DNA of 64,000 nt from JAXMCI01 sp046349435. GTDB taxonomy: Bacteria; Pseudomonadota; Alphaproteobacteria; Dongiales; Dongiaceae. Location of the stretch: assembly GCA_046349435.1 (NCBI GenBank), contig JAXMCI010000033.1:1-64000 (forward strand), in the 5' to 3' direction. A model generated the notes under the pieces. The model worked only from the letters and a program-made list of their open reading frames with translations, was not told where the DNA came from and searched no databases. Position numbers and translations under genes: made by a program. The first letter of the stretch is position 1, and each line of letters opens with the position of its first letter. Below, piece after piece: positions 25,848 to 34,681 of the stretch.

Positions 25848-25860
25848 CCGAGGAGCCTCC

Positions 25861-26704
25861 ATGTCCGCCCTGCAAGCGATCCTGCTCGCCATCCTGCAGG
25901 GGGTGACCGAGCTGTTCCCGGTCAGCAGCCTCGGCCATGGCGTGATCCTGCCGCGGCTGCTCGGCTGGAGCGTCGACCAGCGCTCGCCGGAGTTCCTGCC
26001 GTTCCTGGTGGTGCTGCATGTCGGCACCGCGGTGGCGCTGCTGGTCTATTTCTGGCGCGACTGGCTGCAGCTGCTGATGGCGGTGCTCGGCCAGGGCGCG
26101 CCCAAGGCGCGCGCCGACGCGCTGCACCTGCTGGTGCTGCTCGTCGCCGGCACCCTGCCGGCGGTGATCGTCGGATTCCTGCTCGAGAAGTTCCTGCGCG
26201 GCCTGTTCGGCGCGCCGCTGGTCGCCGCCATCTTCCTGATCGTCAATGGCGGGGTGCTCTTCCTCGGCGAGCGGCTGCGCCTGCCGCGCCGCCGGGGACA
26301 GCGGGCTCAACGAGATCGGCTGGCTGCGCGCCGTGCTGATCGGCCTGCTGCAATGCACCGCGCTGATCCCCGGCATCTCGCGCTCCGGCGCCACCATGGT
26401 GGGCGGCCTGCTCTGCGGCCTGCGCCACGCCGAGTCGGCACGCTTCTCCTTCCTGCTCGCCACCCCGATCATCGCCGGCGCCGCCGTGCTCGAGGTGCCC
26501 AAGCTGCTGCGCGCCGCTCCCGGCGAGGGCGGGCTGGGCGGCCTGGCGTTGCTCGCCGGCCTCGTCGCCGGCGTCACCGCCTACGCCTCCGTCGCCTTCC
26601 TGATGCGCTACTTCAAGCGCCACGAGCTCGAGGCGCTCGACCCCTTCGCCTGGTACTGCTGGGCAGCCGGCGCTGGGGCGGCCGTGCTGCTGACGATGGG
26701 TTAG
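25861..26704 (+). pseudogene. uppP: Undecaprenyl-diphosphatase UppP/BacA, frame broken near 26294
   Basis: UppP dephosphorylates undecaprenyl diphosphate in the membrane to recycle the carrier for peptidoglycan and polysaccharide synthesis. The N-terminal half has the (E/Q)xxxE motif (Q13-E17 in LQGVTELFPVSSLGHG) with the following SSxGH segment, and several hydrophobic helices. The second half, in a different frame, has DSGLNEIGWLRAVLIGLLQC and the signature ALIPGISRSGATMVGG, ending at 26704. Deleting one G from the GGGG at 26294-26297 gives one protein of about 280 aa, the family's normal size. UppP-type activity is essential, so an assembly indel is more likely than a true lesion unless another uppP exists. 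Confidence 0.85.
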
Positions 26705-27577
26705 TCCTGTGGCGGCACGATTATGTTGACGAAGACCCCCACCTGGTTGGGCGGCAGGAAGGGCGGCGGCGGGTAAGGTGCCGCGCGGCGGATTGCCTCC
26801 TCTGCCGCCGCATCGAACAAGGGCTGACCGGAGCTCTCCTTGAGCTTCAGGTCGAGAATCTGCCCGCCATGGTCGATTGCGGCCGTGAATATGGCCGGCC
26901 GGGCCGGTCGTGCTACGCCGGCAATCAGCGGGTAGTGCAGGCGCCGTGTGATCCTGTCTCGCATGCCGTTCAGATAGGCGTCGCCGGTCTTTGCATCACC
27001 GCCAGCCTTCGGGGTGGGTGGTCCCTGCACATGGGCCACGCTTGGTGCCGGCGCCCGCCGCTTGGGTGCCGGCCGGGGCTGGGGGCGGCGTGGGCTTGAC
27101 GACGGAGGCGCCTGCGGCGCTGGTGTCGACGATGGGGCGGGGGTTGAAGTGGCTTCGGTGCCGGCTCGGGCTCCGGCGGCGGCAGGCTTCGGGCTTCACG
27201 CCACGGGTGTTGCTCGCCCGGCAAGCGATCGGTCGGCATCACGGCGTCTCCCGCTCCGGATCTGCCTTGCGTGAGCGCTTGCGGCGGTCCGGGCTTCTCG
27301 GTGGTGGCTGCGGGATGGGCGGCTCGAACACCACGGTTACCGGGATCGGCGGCGGCGGCGGCTTGCTGTCCCACCACTGCATCGGCACCAGCGCGATCGT
27401 CAGCACCAGGGCGTGCAGCAGCAGCGCCGCCGCCACCGCGATCTCGATCGCGCGACGGCCGGGGCCGCGACCGGTGACCACGACCGGCTCCGGCGGGTTG
27501 AGCGTTTCGACGCCGGCCGGCACGGCGGCCGGCCACTCGTCCTTCGCCGTGACGGTCAGGGTACTGATCTGGTTCAT
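26701..27577 (-). pseudogene. TonB-like energy-transducing protein spread over three frames
   Basis: The N-terminal piece (27577 to about 27260) has a cytoplasmic head, one transmembrane helix (IEIAVAAALLLHALVLTIAL) and the start of a Pro-rich stretch (KPPPPPIPVTVVFEPPIPQP). A second frame gives SLPPPEPEPAPKPLQPPP (about 27190-27130). A third frame gives PAPSSTPAPQAPPSSSPRR and a TonB C-terminal domain (KTGDAYLNGMRDRITRRLHY to NQVGVFVNIIVPPQD) that stops at 26701. Two single-base losses would join them. TonB proteins energise outer-membrane receptors. In a Pro/GC-rich linker, assembly indels are plausible, so it may be intact in reality. No tonB-dependent receptor is in the window. Confidence 0.7.
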
Positions 27578-27661
27578 CGCTCGCCGGGTTGCGGCGGCCG
27601 GACCCGGCCGCCATGGCCGAGTCTAGCCGCAATCGGGCCGGCGAGGCGAGCGGTGCGGCGC

Positions 27662-28633
27662 TCAGCCGCCCCTGCCGAAGAGCCTCAGGAAGGCCGCCCC
27701 GGCATTGGGATAGCGGCCCTTGGAGAGCTGCCCGTTGTAGTCCGGCGCCGGATAGTTCCAGTAGTTGTGGTAGGCGACGTTGTTGCCGGAGATCCACGCG
27801 GACATCTGCTCGATGAAGTAGGGATCGTCGCCGCAACCGTGGCCGTCCGGACGCGTCCCGGTCGCCCATTCGGGGAAGCTCATCGGCTTGCCGTGCGCCG
27901 CGGCGAACGTCTTGTGCCAGAGCAGCCCGTAGGGCTGGTTCATCATGGTGTTCCAGCGCGTCTTGGGATCCTTGTCCGCGTCCCGCCACCAGTTGCAGTA
28001 GACGTCCTGGCCGATGATGTCGACGTAGCCGTCGCCGGGGTAGACGGCGTCCGGCTTGATGCCGAGCTGCGAATGGGCCGGGTTCCAGTCGAACCTGAAG
28101 CGCTGGCCGGGCACCGAGCGCATGACGTCGACGATGTGCCGGTAGGTGGCGACCCAGTCCTGCGCATGACCGGCCGCCGCCCAGGGATACCAGCCGCCGT
28201 TGAACTCCCAGCCGACGCGCAGGATCGCGTCGGCGAAGCCCTTCGCCACCAGCTTCTTCGCGAGATAGCGGTAGGAGCCGTCATGCGTGCCCGCCGCGAC
28301 CTCCGACAGCGGCGTGCCCTTCACCGTCATCGGGATCGAGAACACCATCTTGCGGCTCTGCTTGGCCCACTGGTCGATCGCCCAGCCGCCGAGCGACACC
28401 GGGCTGTTGCCGACCGAGCCGTCGCCCCAGTTGGTGAAGAAGAGGAACTCCAGCCCCAGCGGGACGGGTCTGCCCAGCCAGGCCTCGAAGGCGGGAATTC
28501 GCTTGACCCCGGTGTCGCCGGCCCCGCCATAGGTGCCCATCTCCGGGCTGCCGGCGCGCGCCGCCGTGGCGAGCGCCAGCGCCGCCGCGAGCGCCATTGC
28601 GGCCGCCCGCCCCCCGGTCCGCACGCCCCGCAT
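27662..28633 (-). CDS. Secreted GH26-like glycoside hydrolase (second paralogue)
   Basis: 323 aa with a signal peptide (AMALAAALALATAARA). By eye about half of the residues match the protein at 22872-23873, in the same order. ILRVGWEFNGGWYPW gives likely acid/base E143, RFDWNPAHSQLG follows, and MSFPEWATGT gives candidate nucleophile E255 (EWA instead of EWG). YVDIIGQDVY is shared. GGAGGAGGG precedes the ATG at 28633. It and its paralogue flank the esterase, hydratase, uppP and tonB-like genes, which points to an old duplication and a common glycan substrate. Confidence 0.72.
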   Translation of the reverse strand: MRGVRTGGRAAAMALAAALALATAARAGSPEMGTYGGAGDTGVKRIPAFEAWLGRPVPLGLEFLFFTNWGDGSVGNSPVSLGGWAIDQWAKQSRKMVFSIPMTVKGTPLSEVAAGTHDGSYRYLAKKLVAKGFADAILRVGWEFNGGWYPWAAAGHAQDWVATYRHIVDVMRSVPGQRFRFDWNPAHSQLGIKPDAVYPGDGYVDIIGQDVYCNWWRDADKDPKTRWNTMMNQPYGLLWHKTFAAAHGKPMSFPEWATGTRPDGHGCGDDPYFIEQMSAWISGNNVAYHNYWNYPAPDYNGQLSKGRYPNAGAAFLRLFGRGG

Positions 28634-28731
28634 GGCCGCCCTCCTCCGTTGCCGCGCCGAGGAGAACAGCCGCGGCCGAGGCTGGTTGCCCCAGTGGCGT
28701 GCTATGGCGCGCTATGCCGCGGCGGGCGGCC

Positions 28732-29574
28732 TCAGCCGGGCCGCGGCCCGCGGCGTGCCGCCTCGCGCCACAGCGTGTAGAGGCCGCTGGCGATGATGAT
28801 GCCGGCGCCGATCATGCTGGCGGCGTCCGGCGAGGTGCCGAAGACCAGCAGGCCGAACACCACGCCCCAGATCATCTGCGAGTACTGGAAGGGCGCGATG
28901 ATCGAGGGCGGCGCCTGGCGGAAGGCGAGCACCAGCCCGATATGGGCGGTGCCGACGAGCATGCCGTTGAGCGCGATCAGCGCCAGGTCGGCCGGCGCGG
29001 GCGGGCGGAAGGCCGTCAGCATGCCGGGAATGCTGATCACCAGCACGGCGACCAGCAGGCTGGCGATCAGCGCCGGGCTCGATTCGCCGTGGCCGAGGCG
29101 GCGCAGCACGATCAGCGACAGCGAGAAGCAGAGGGAGGCGGTGAGCGCCGCGAGCTGGCCGGGATCGAAGCCGCCGAAGCCCGGGCGCAGCGCCACCAGC
29201 ACCCCGGCGAAGCCCACCGCCACCGCCGTCCAGCGGCGCCAGCCGACCTTCTCGCCGAGCAGCGGCACGGAGAGCGCGGTGACCCAGAGCGGGCCGGTGA
29301 AGACCAGCGCGTAGGCATCGGCCAGCGGCAGCCCGCGGATGGCGAGGTAGAACAGCATGGTGGAGGCCGCGGACAGCGCGGCGCGCAGCGCGACCATCAG
29401 CGGCCGGCGCGGCCGGAGCGAGCCCCAGTCGCCGCTGCGCGCCACCATCAGCGTCACCGGCACCAGCGAGAAGCAGGCGGAGAGCCCGGCGATCTCGCCC
29501 ACCGGGTAGCGCTCGATCAGCAGCTTGCTCAGCATGTCGCTGGTGGCGAACAGGCTGAAGGAGAGCAGGGTCAA
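28732..29574 (-). CDS. EamA-type (DMT superfamily) exporter
   Basis: 280 aa from a TTG at 29574, ten predicted helices in two EamA repeats. The second repeat begins near LAALTASLCFSLSLIVLRRL; it ends with SMIGAGIIIASGLYTLWREA. The sequence upstream stays open and meaningful (PSLATATQPPDRVGLGIG). A good AGGAG (minus strand, 29642-29638) lies 6 nt before an in-frame ATT at 29631. An ATT start would give 299 aa, the normal size for this family. Substrate is unknown; family members export amino acids or other metabolites. Confidence 0.85.
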   Translation of the reverse strand: MTLLSFSLFATSDMLSKLLIERYPVGEIAGLSACFSLVPVTLMVARSGDWGSLRPRRPLMVALRAALSAASTMLFYLAIRGLPLADAYALVFTGPLWVTALSVPLLGEKVGWRRWTAVAVGFAGVLVALRPGFGGFDPGQLAALTASLCFSLSLIVLRRLGHGESSPALIASLLVAVLVISIPGMLTAFRPPAPADLALIALNGMLVGTAHIGLVLAFRQAPPSIIAPFQYSQMIWGVVFGLLVFGTSPDAASMIGAGIIIASGLYTLWREAARRGPRPG

Positions 29575-29747
29575 GCCGATGCCGAGGCCGACGCGGTCCG
29601 GCGGCTGGGTGGCCGTGGCGAGCGAGGGAATGACCGGCTCCTGTGCGCGGGGAGCCCTTCCCTGGCACAGCCGCCCCGTGCTTGTCTAGCCGCCCTCGGC
29701 CGAGGCTTGGACGGGGCGGCGCCGGGCGGGCAGCAGGAGGGCAGGGC

Positions 29748-30689
29748 ATGGGCAATCTCGATCCCGACATGCGGGCGATCCTCGACCTGATGCGGGCGAA
29801 CCCGGCGCCGCCGGTCTCGGTGCTGACCCCGGCGGAGGCGCGCCGCAACGTGGCGACTCTGTTCACCCCGTTCTGGAACGCCGACGCGCCGCGGCTGCCG
29901 CGCATCGAGGACAGCACCGTGCCCGGCCCGGCCGGCCCGATCCCGGTGCGGCTCTACGATCCCGGCGTGCCGCCGGGCGGCCCGGGCCTCGTCTACCTGC
30001 ATGGCGGCGGCTGGGTGATCTGCGACCGCGACTCCCATGACGGCATCTGCCGCCGGCTGGCGCTGACCGGGTCGATGCGCGTCGTCAGCGTCGAGTACCG
30101 GCTGGCGCCGGAGCACAAGTTCCCGGCGCCGCTCGAGGACTGCATCGCGGCCGCCCGCGCCGTCGCCGCCGAAGCCGGCCGCTTCGGCGTCGATCCCGGC
30201 CGGCTCGCGGTCGGCGGCGATTCCGCCGGCGCCAACCTGTCGCTCGCCACGCTGGTCGCGCTGCGCGATGGCGGCGGGCCGGCCTACCGGGCCGGGCTGC
30301 TGATCTACGGCGCCTACGGGCTGGGCGGGGACACGGCCTCCCACCGCGCCTTCGGCGACGGCAGCTACGTGCTCTCGACCGCCGACATGAAGTGGTTCCT
30401 CGGCCACTACATCGACGGCGCGGCCGGCGCCGACGATCCCCGGGTCTCGCCGATCCGCGCCGCGCTCGCCGGCCTGCCGCCGCTCCTGCTCACGGCCGCC
30501 GCCTTCGACCCGCTGCTCGACGATTCCCTGGCGCTGTCGGAGAAGCTCAGCCACGCCGGCCAGCCGCACACCTACCGGCTGTGGCCCGGCGTGGTGCACG
30601 CCGCGCTGCACATGACGCGCATGCTGCCGGCGATGGAGGGCTACATCGCCGAGATGGGGCAGTGGCTCGGCAGCACGCTGCGCTCCTGA
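29748..30689 (+). CDS. Alpha/beta hydrolase, hormone-sensitive-lipase (HSL) family esterase
   Basis: 313 aa. HGGGW oxyanion motif (about residue 84), nucleophile box GGDSAGANLSLA (Ser in GDSAG), acid in DPLLDDS and His in VVHAALHM complete the triad. GGAGGG precedes the ATG at 29748. HSL-type enzymes hydrolyse short acyl esters. It is divergent from the EamA gene, and no substrate is implied by neighbours. Confidence 0.9.
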   Translation: MGNLDPDMRAILDLMRANPAPPVSVLTPAEARRNVATLFTPFWNADAPRLPRIEDSTVPGPAGPIPVRLYDPGVPPGGPGLVYLHGGGWVICDRDSHDGICRRLALTGSMRVVSVEYRLAPEHKFPAPLEDCIAAARAVAAEAGRFGVDPGRLAVGGDSAGANLSLATLVALRDGGGPAYRAGLLIYGAYGLGGDTASHRAFGDGSYVLSTADMKWFLGHYIDGAAGADDPRVSPIRAALAGLPPLLLTAAAFDPLLDDSLALSEKLSHAGQPHTYRLWPGVVHAALHMTRMLPAMEGYIAEMGQWLGSTLRS

Positions 30690-30804
30690 TCGCGTCGCCC
30701 TGCGGCGCTTTGTCCGCCGGGCCTGCCCCTTCCGGGTTCCCTTCCGGGTGGCGGGCCGCAACGGCTTCGCCTAAGGTCCGCCGCGCCCGTGGGTCCCGTC
30801 GGCC

Positions 30805-32562
30805 GTGGCGGAGGTGCCGTTGCGCGCGCATCCCTATCTCGTGCTCGCCGGCGGGGCGACCCGGCGGATGCTGCCCAACCGCTGGGACCTGATCGCCGCG
30901 CCGCTGATCTTCGGCACCTTCGTGCTGCTCGCCGTCGCCGCCCGGCAGATGTCGGCCCCGGTCGCCACGGTGGAGCGGGCCGCCGTCTCGCTCGACCCGG
31001 CCGCCCTGCCGCTCGATGCGCTGCGCACCGTGCTGCGCATGCTGGCGGCGCTCGCCGCCTCGCTGGTCTTCACCTTCGCCTACGGGGCGCTGGCGGCGAA
31101 GAGCCGGCGCATGGGCCAGGTGCTGCTGCCGGTCCTCGACATCCTGCAGTCGGTGCCGGTGCTGGGCTACATCTCCTTCACCGTCGTGTTCTTCATGACC
31201 CTGTTCCCGGCCAGTGCGCTGGGGGCCGAGCTGGCGGCGATCTTCGCCATCTTCACCAGCCAGGCCTGGAACATGACCTTCAGCTTCTACCAGTCGCTGA
31301 TCACCGTGCCGCGCGACCTCGACGAGGCCTGCCGCAGCCTGCGGCTGGGCGGCTGGCAGCGCTTCTGGCGGCTCGAGGTGCCGTTCGCCATGCCCGGGCT
31401 GGTGTGGAACATGATGATGTCGATGTCGGGCGGCTGGTTCTTCGTCGTCGCCTCGGAGGCGATCGCCGTCGGCGACCGCCGCATCGTGCTGCCCGGCATC
31501 GGCTCCTACGTCGCCGCGGCGATCGACGCCCACGATCTCGCGGCCGTCGGCTGGGCGATCCTCGCCATGGTGCTGGTGATCGCCCTCTACGACCAGCTGA
31601 TGTTCCGGCCGCTGGTCGCCTGGGCCGACAAGTTCCGCGTCGAGCTGACCGGCAGCCAGACCCTGCCCGAATCCTGGTTCCTGCGGGTGCTGCAGCGGAC
31701 CCGGCTGATCCGCCGGGTCGCCGACCCGCTCGGCCTCTGGCTGCGCCGGCTCGCCATGCTGCGCTTCCTGCCGCGGCGCGCCGAGGCGCCGCCGCCCGAG
31801 CGCAGCCGGTGGCGCGAGCGGGCGATCGACGCCGGCTGGTACCTGCTGGTCGGCGCCGCCGCCTTCTGGGGCGCGCTGCTGGTGGTCCGCTTCGTCCGTG
31901 CCGAGCTCGGCTGGCGCGACCTGCTCGAGGCGGGCGGTCTCGGGCTGCTCACCATGCTGCGCGTGGTCGTGCTGATCGCGCTCGCCTCGGTGATCTGGGT
32001 ACCGGTCGGCGTCGCGATCGGGCTGCGGCCGCGGCTGGCCGAACGGCTGCAGCCGCTGGCCCAGTTCCTCGCCGCCTTCCCGGCCAACCTGCTGTTCCCG
32101 GTCGCCGTGGTGGCGATCGTGCGCTGGCGGCTCGATCCCGACATCTGGCTGTCGCCGCTGCTGGTGCTCGGCACCCAGTGGTACATCCTGTTCAACGTCA
32201 TCGCCGGCACCAGCGTCTTCCCCAACGACCTGCGCGAGGCGGCGACCAACCTCAGGCTCCGCGGCTGGCTGTGGTGGCGCCGGGTGATGCTGCCCGGCAT
32301 CTTCCCCTACTACGTGACCGGCGCGATCACCGCCGCCGGCGGCGCCTGGAACGCCAGCATCGTCGCCGAGGCGGTGTCCTGGGGCGACACCAGGCTGCGC
32401 GCCGCCGGCGTCGGCGCCTACATCGCCGACGCCACCGCGCAGGGCGACTATCCGCGCATCCTGCTCGGCATCGCCGTGATGTCGCTGTTCGTCATCCTGT
32501 TCAACCGCCTGCTCTGGCGTCCGCTCTACGGCTTCGCCGAGCGGCGCCTCAGGGTCGGCTGA
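30805..32562 (+). CDS. ABC transporter permease with two fused membrane domains (NitT/TauT-like)
   Basis: 585 aa, about twelve helices in two binding-protein-dependent transport domains. First EAA loop: LDEACRSLRLGGWQRFWRLE; second: LREAATNLRLRGWLWWRRVM. A loop rich in Arg joins the halves. Start: GTG at 30805, or TTG at 30820, which has GGCGGAGG at better spacing. It pairs with the ATPase at 32735-34054. No binding-protein gene is nearby. Related fused permeases occur in nitrate/sulfonate/bicarbonate-type systems; substrate unknown. Confidence 0.85.
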   Translation: MAEVPLRAHPYLVLAGGATRRMLPNRWDLIAAPLIFGTFVLLAVAARQMSAPVATVERAAVSLDPAALPLDALRTVLRMLAALAASLVFTFAYGALAAKSRRMGQVLLPVLDILQSVPVLGYISFTVVFFMTLFPASALGAELAAIFAIFTSQAWNMTFSFYQSLITVPRDLDEACRSLRLGGWQRFWRLEVPFAMPGLVWNMMMSMSGGWFFVVASEAIAVGDRRIVLPGIGSYVAAAIDAHDLAAVGWAILAMVLVIALYDQLMFRPLVAWADKFRVELTGSQTLPESWFLRVLQRTRLIRRVADPLGLWLRRLAMLRFLPRRAEAPPPERSRWRERAIDAGWYLLVGAAAFWGALLVVRFVRAELGWRDLLEAGGLGLLTMLRVVVLIALASVIWVPVGVAIGLRPRLAERLQPLAQFLAAFPANLLFPVAVVAIVRWRLDPDIWLSPLLVLGTQWYILFNVIAGTSVFPNDLREAATNLRLRGWLWWRRVMLPGIFPYYVTGAITAAGGAWNASIVAEAVSWGDTRLRAAGVGAYIADATAQGDYPRILLGIAVMSLFVILFNRLLWRPLYGFAERRLRVG

Positions 32563-32638
32563 GGACGCCCCGCCGGTGGCTCGCATCCCGCCTCGCCATT
32601 CGCTGCTGCAACCGTCATCCGGCACAGCGGCAAGCTGG

Positions 32639-32661
32639 ATGCCCGGGTCGGGCGCGGGCAT
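32639..32661. repeat. Palindromic element between permease and ATPase genes
   Basis: ATGCCCG (32639-32645) and CGGGCAT (32655-32661) form a 7-bp stem within CTGGATGCCCGGGTCGGGCG and the following CGGGCATGACGA. Sequences of the form TCATGCCCG..CGGGCATCCAG are common dispersed intergenic repeats in alphaproteobacteria. It occupies part of the 172-bp gap 32563-32734, in which I see no gene. Confidence 0.45.
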
Positions 32662-32734
32662 GACGAAGAGGGGCGGGACCGGTGAAGGATGGCGGGGGCG
32701 GCAAGGTCGTGCTCCGGCTTTCTTGGAGGCATGA

Positions 32735-34054
32735 ATGGGCGTTGAGATCCGCAACCCTGCCGTGCTCGAGGTGTCCGGCGTCGCCAAGGCGTTCGTCAAG
32801 CCGGCCGGCGAGCAGCTCACCGTGCTGGACCGCGTCGACCTGGCGCTCGGCGAGGGCGAGATCGTCGGGCTGCTCGGGCGCTCCGGCTCGGGCAAGTCGA
32901 CCCTGCTGCGCATCGTCGCCGGGCTGATCCGGCCCACCGCCGGCCGCGTGCTCTATCGCGGCCGGGAGCTGGCCGGCCCGGCCGACGGCGTCGCCATGGT
33001 GTTCCAGACCTTCGCGCTGTTCCCCTGGCTGACCGTGCTGCAGAACGTCGAGACCGGGCTGGAGGCGCGCCGCGCGCCGGCCAAGGAGATGCGCCGCCGG
33101 GCACTCGCGGCGATCGACCTGATCGGGCTCGACGGCTTCGAATCGGCCTATCCGCGCGAGCTCTCCGGCGGCATGCGCCAGCGCGTCGGCTTCGCCCGCG
33201 CCCTGGTGGTCGATCCCGACGTGCTGCTGATGGACGAGCCCTTCTCGGCGCTCGACGTGCTCACCGCCGAGACGCTGCGCACCGACTTCCTCGAGCTCTG
33301 GGCCGAGCGGCGGATGCCGATCAAGTCGGTGCTGCTGGTCACCCACAACATCGAGGAGGCGGTGCTGATGTGCGACCGCATCCTCGTCTTCTCCTCCAAC
33401 CCCGGCCGGGTGGCGGCGGAGATCGCGGTGCCCTTCAAGCATCCGCGCAACCGGCTCGACCCGGCCTTCCGCAAGATGGTCGACGACATCTACGCGCTGA
33501 TGACGGCACGGCCGGCGCCCGCCGGGCGCAGCGACAAGGGGCCGTCGATCGGCATCGCCGAGCGGCTGCCCGAGGCCGGCACCAACATCATGGCCGGGCT
33601 GATCGAGGCGCTGGCCGGCTCGCCCTATGACGGCCGCGCCGACCTGCCCGACCTCGGCAGCGCCCTGCAGCTCGAGATCGACGAGCTGTTCCCGGTGGCC
33701 GAGGCGCTGCAGATCCTGGGCTTCGCCGAGCTGCAGGAGGGCGACATCCGCCTCACCGCGTCGGGCCGCCAGTTCGCCGAGTCCGACACCCAGGCGCGCA
33801 AGCGCCTGTTCGCCGAGCGGCTGCTGCAGAGCGTGCCGCTGGCCGCCCATATCCGCCGGGTGCTCGACGAGCGGCCCGGCCACCGCGCGCCCCGGCTGCG
33901 CTTCGAGACCGAGCTCGAGGACCGCCTCAGCCAGGCGGCCGCCGAGGAGACGCTCGGCGTGGTCATCGCCTGGGGGCGCTATGCCGAGCTGTTCTCCTAC
34001 GACGACCAGGCCGAGATGTTCAGCCTCGAGGATCCCGGGCTGGCCGAGGCGTAG
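32735..34054 (+). CDS. ABC transporter ATPase with C-terminal AAA-associated domain
   Basis: 439 aa. Nucleotide-binding domain (residues 10-260) with Walker A GRSGSGKST (48-56), Q-loop VFQTFALFPW, signature LSGGMRQRV, Walker B VLLMDEPFSALD and H-loop VTHNIEEAV, typical of NitT/TauT ATPases. After a linker, residues about 290-430 form an extra domain (LGSALQLEIDELFPVAEALQ, RLRFETELEDRLSQAAAEE) that matches the AAA-associated C-terminal domain seen on some nitrate/sulfonate-type ATPases. It may sense a ligand. It works with the fused permease upstream. Confidence 0.87.
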   Translation: MGVEIRNPAVLEVSGVAKAFVKPAGEQLTVLDRVDLALGEGEIVGLLGRSGSGKSTLLRIVAGLIRPTAGRVLYRGRELAGPADGVAMVFQTFALFPWLTVLQNVETGLEARRAPAKEMRRRALAAIDLIGLDGFESAYPRELSGGMRQRVGFARALVVDPDVLLMDEPFSALDVLTAETLRTDFLELWAERRMPIKSVLLVTHNIEEAVLMCDRILVFSSNPGRVAAEIAVPFKHPRNRLDPAFRKMVDDIYALMTARPAPAGRSDKGPSIGIAERLPEAGTNIMAGLIEALAGSPYDGRADLPDLGSALQLEIDELFPVAEALQILGFAELQEGDIRLTASGRQFAESDTQARKRLFAERLLQSVPLAAHIRRVLDERPGHRAPRLRFETELEDRLSQAAAEETLGVVIAWGRYAELFSYDDQAEMFSLEDPGLAEA

Positions 34055-34069
34055 CAGCGCTCCGGCCGA

Positions 34070-34681
34070 TCAGTTCGCCGCGGCCTTGACCGGCGCGGCG
34101 GGCGGACGGCCGGCGGCGGTGAGCCGGTTCCAGACGAAGTCGTTGGTCATGTAGACCAGCGTCCGGGTGGCGGCGATGGCGCCGGTGGTGAGCAGCGAGG
34201 AGCCCAGACCGTTGCCGAAGGCCAAGGTCAGGCCGAAGATCCGCGCCGTGCTGATGATCCGGTAGATGATCGCCTTGTGGACATCGACCGGCCGCACCCC
34301 GTCAGGGCCGGGCGGCGCCTCGCAGCAACGCTCCCAGGCATATTCGAAGGCGTAGGTCAGCATGGGCGAGGTGACGACGTTCACCACCCCGAACCAGCCG
34401 CCGGTCGTGGCCGCCGCCGCCGCCGTGCCCATGTACCAGAGCTGATCGGTGGTCAGCACCGCCGTCGTGTAGGTGACCGTCTTGTAGAAGGACAGCATCG
34501 ACGGGGCGAGCCCGGCGAGCGGGCCGGGCGGGATCGGTGGCAGGACGAGCGGCGTCTGGTCCGGTGCGGGCGCCACCGGTTGCTGCGCGGCGGCAGGCCC
34601 GGCCATCGCCTGCCAAGCCACGATGAGGCTAGCGAGTAGCAGCAGCCGCAGCGCGGGAAGGTTCCGATCGGTCCGGGTCAC
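34070..34681 (-). CDS. Exported membrane protein with two DUF2061-like helical repeats, unknown function
   Basis: 203 aa from a GTG at 34681 that overlaps the upstream gene's stop (GTGA). Signal segment ALRLLLLASLIVAWQAMAG, then a Pro-rich spacer. Two similar hydrophobic segments follow. The first begins KTVTYTTAVLTTDQLWYM and ends YAFEYAWERC. The second begins YRIISTARIFGLTLAFGNG and ends YMTNDFVWNRL. Both endings fit the [EN]-x-[YF]-x-W-[NE]-R pattern of DUF2061 proteins, so the unit appears duplicated inside this protein. It is the last gene of a four-gene minus-strand cluster. No function is known to me. Confidence 0.65.
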   Translation of the reverse strand: MTRTDRNLPALRLLLLASLIVAWQAMAGPAAAQQPVAPAPDQTPLVLPPIPPGPLAGLAPSMLSFYKTVTYTTAVLTTDQLWYMGTAAAAATTGGWFGVVNVVTSPMLTYAFEYAWERCCEAPPGPDGVRPVDVHKAIIYRIISTARIFGLTLAFGNGLGSSLLTTGAIAATRTLVYMTNDFVWNRLTAAGRPPAAPVKAAAN

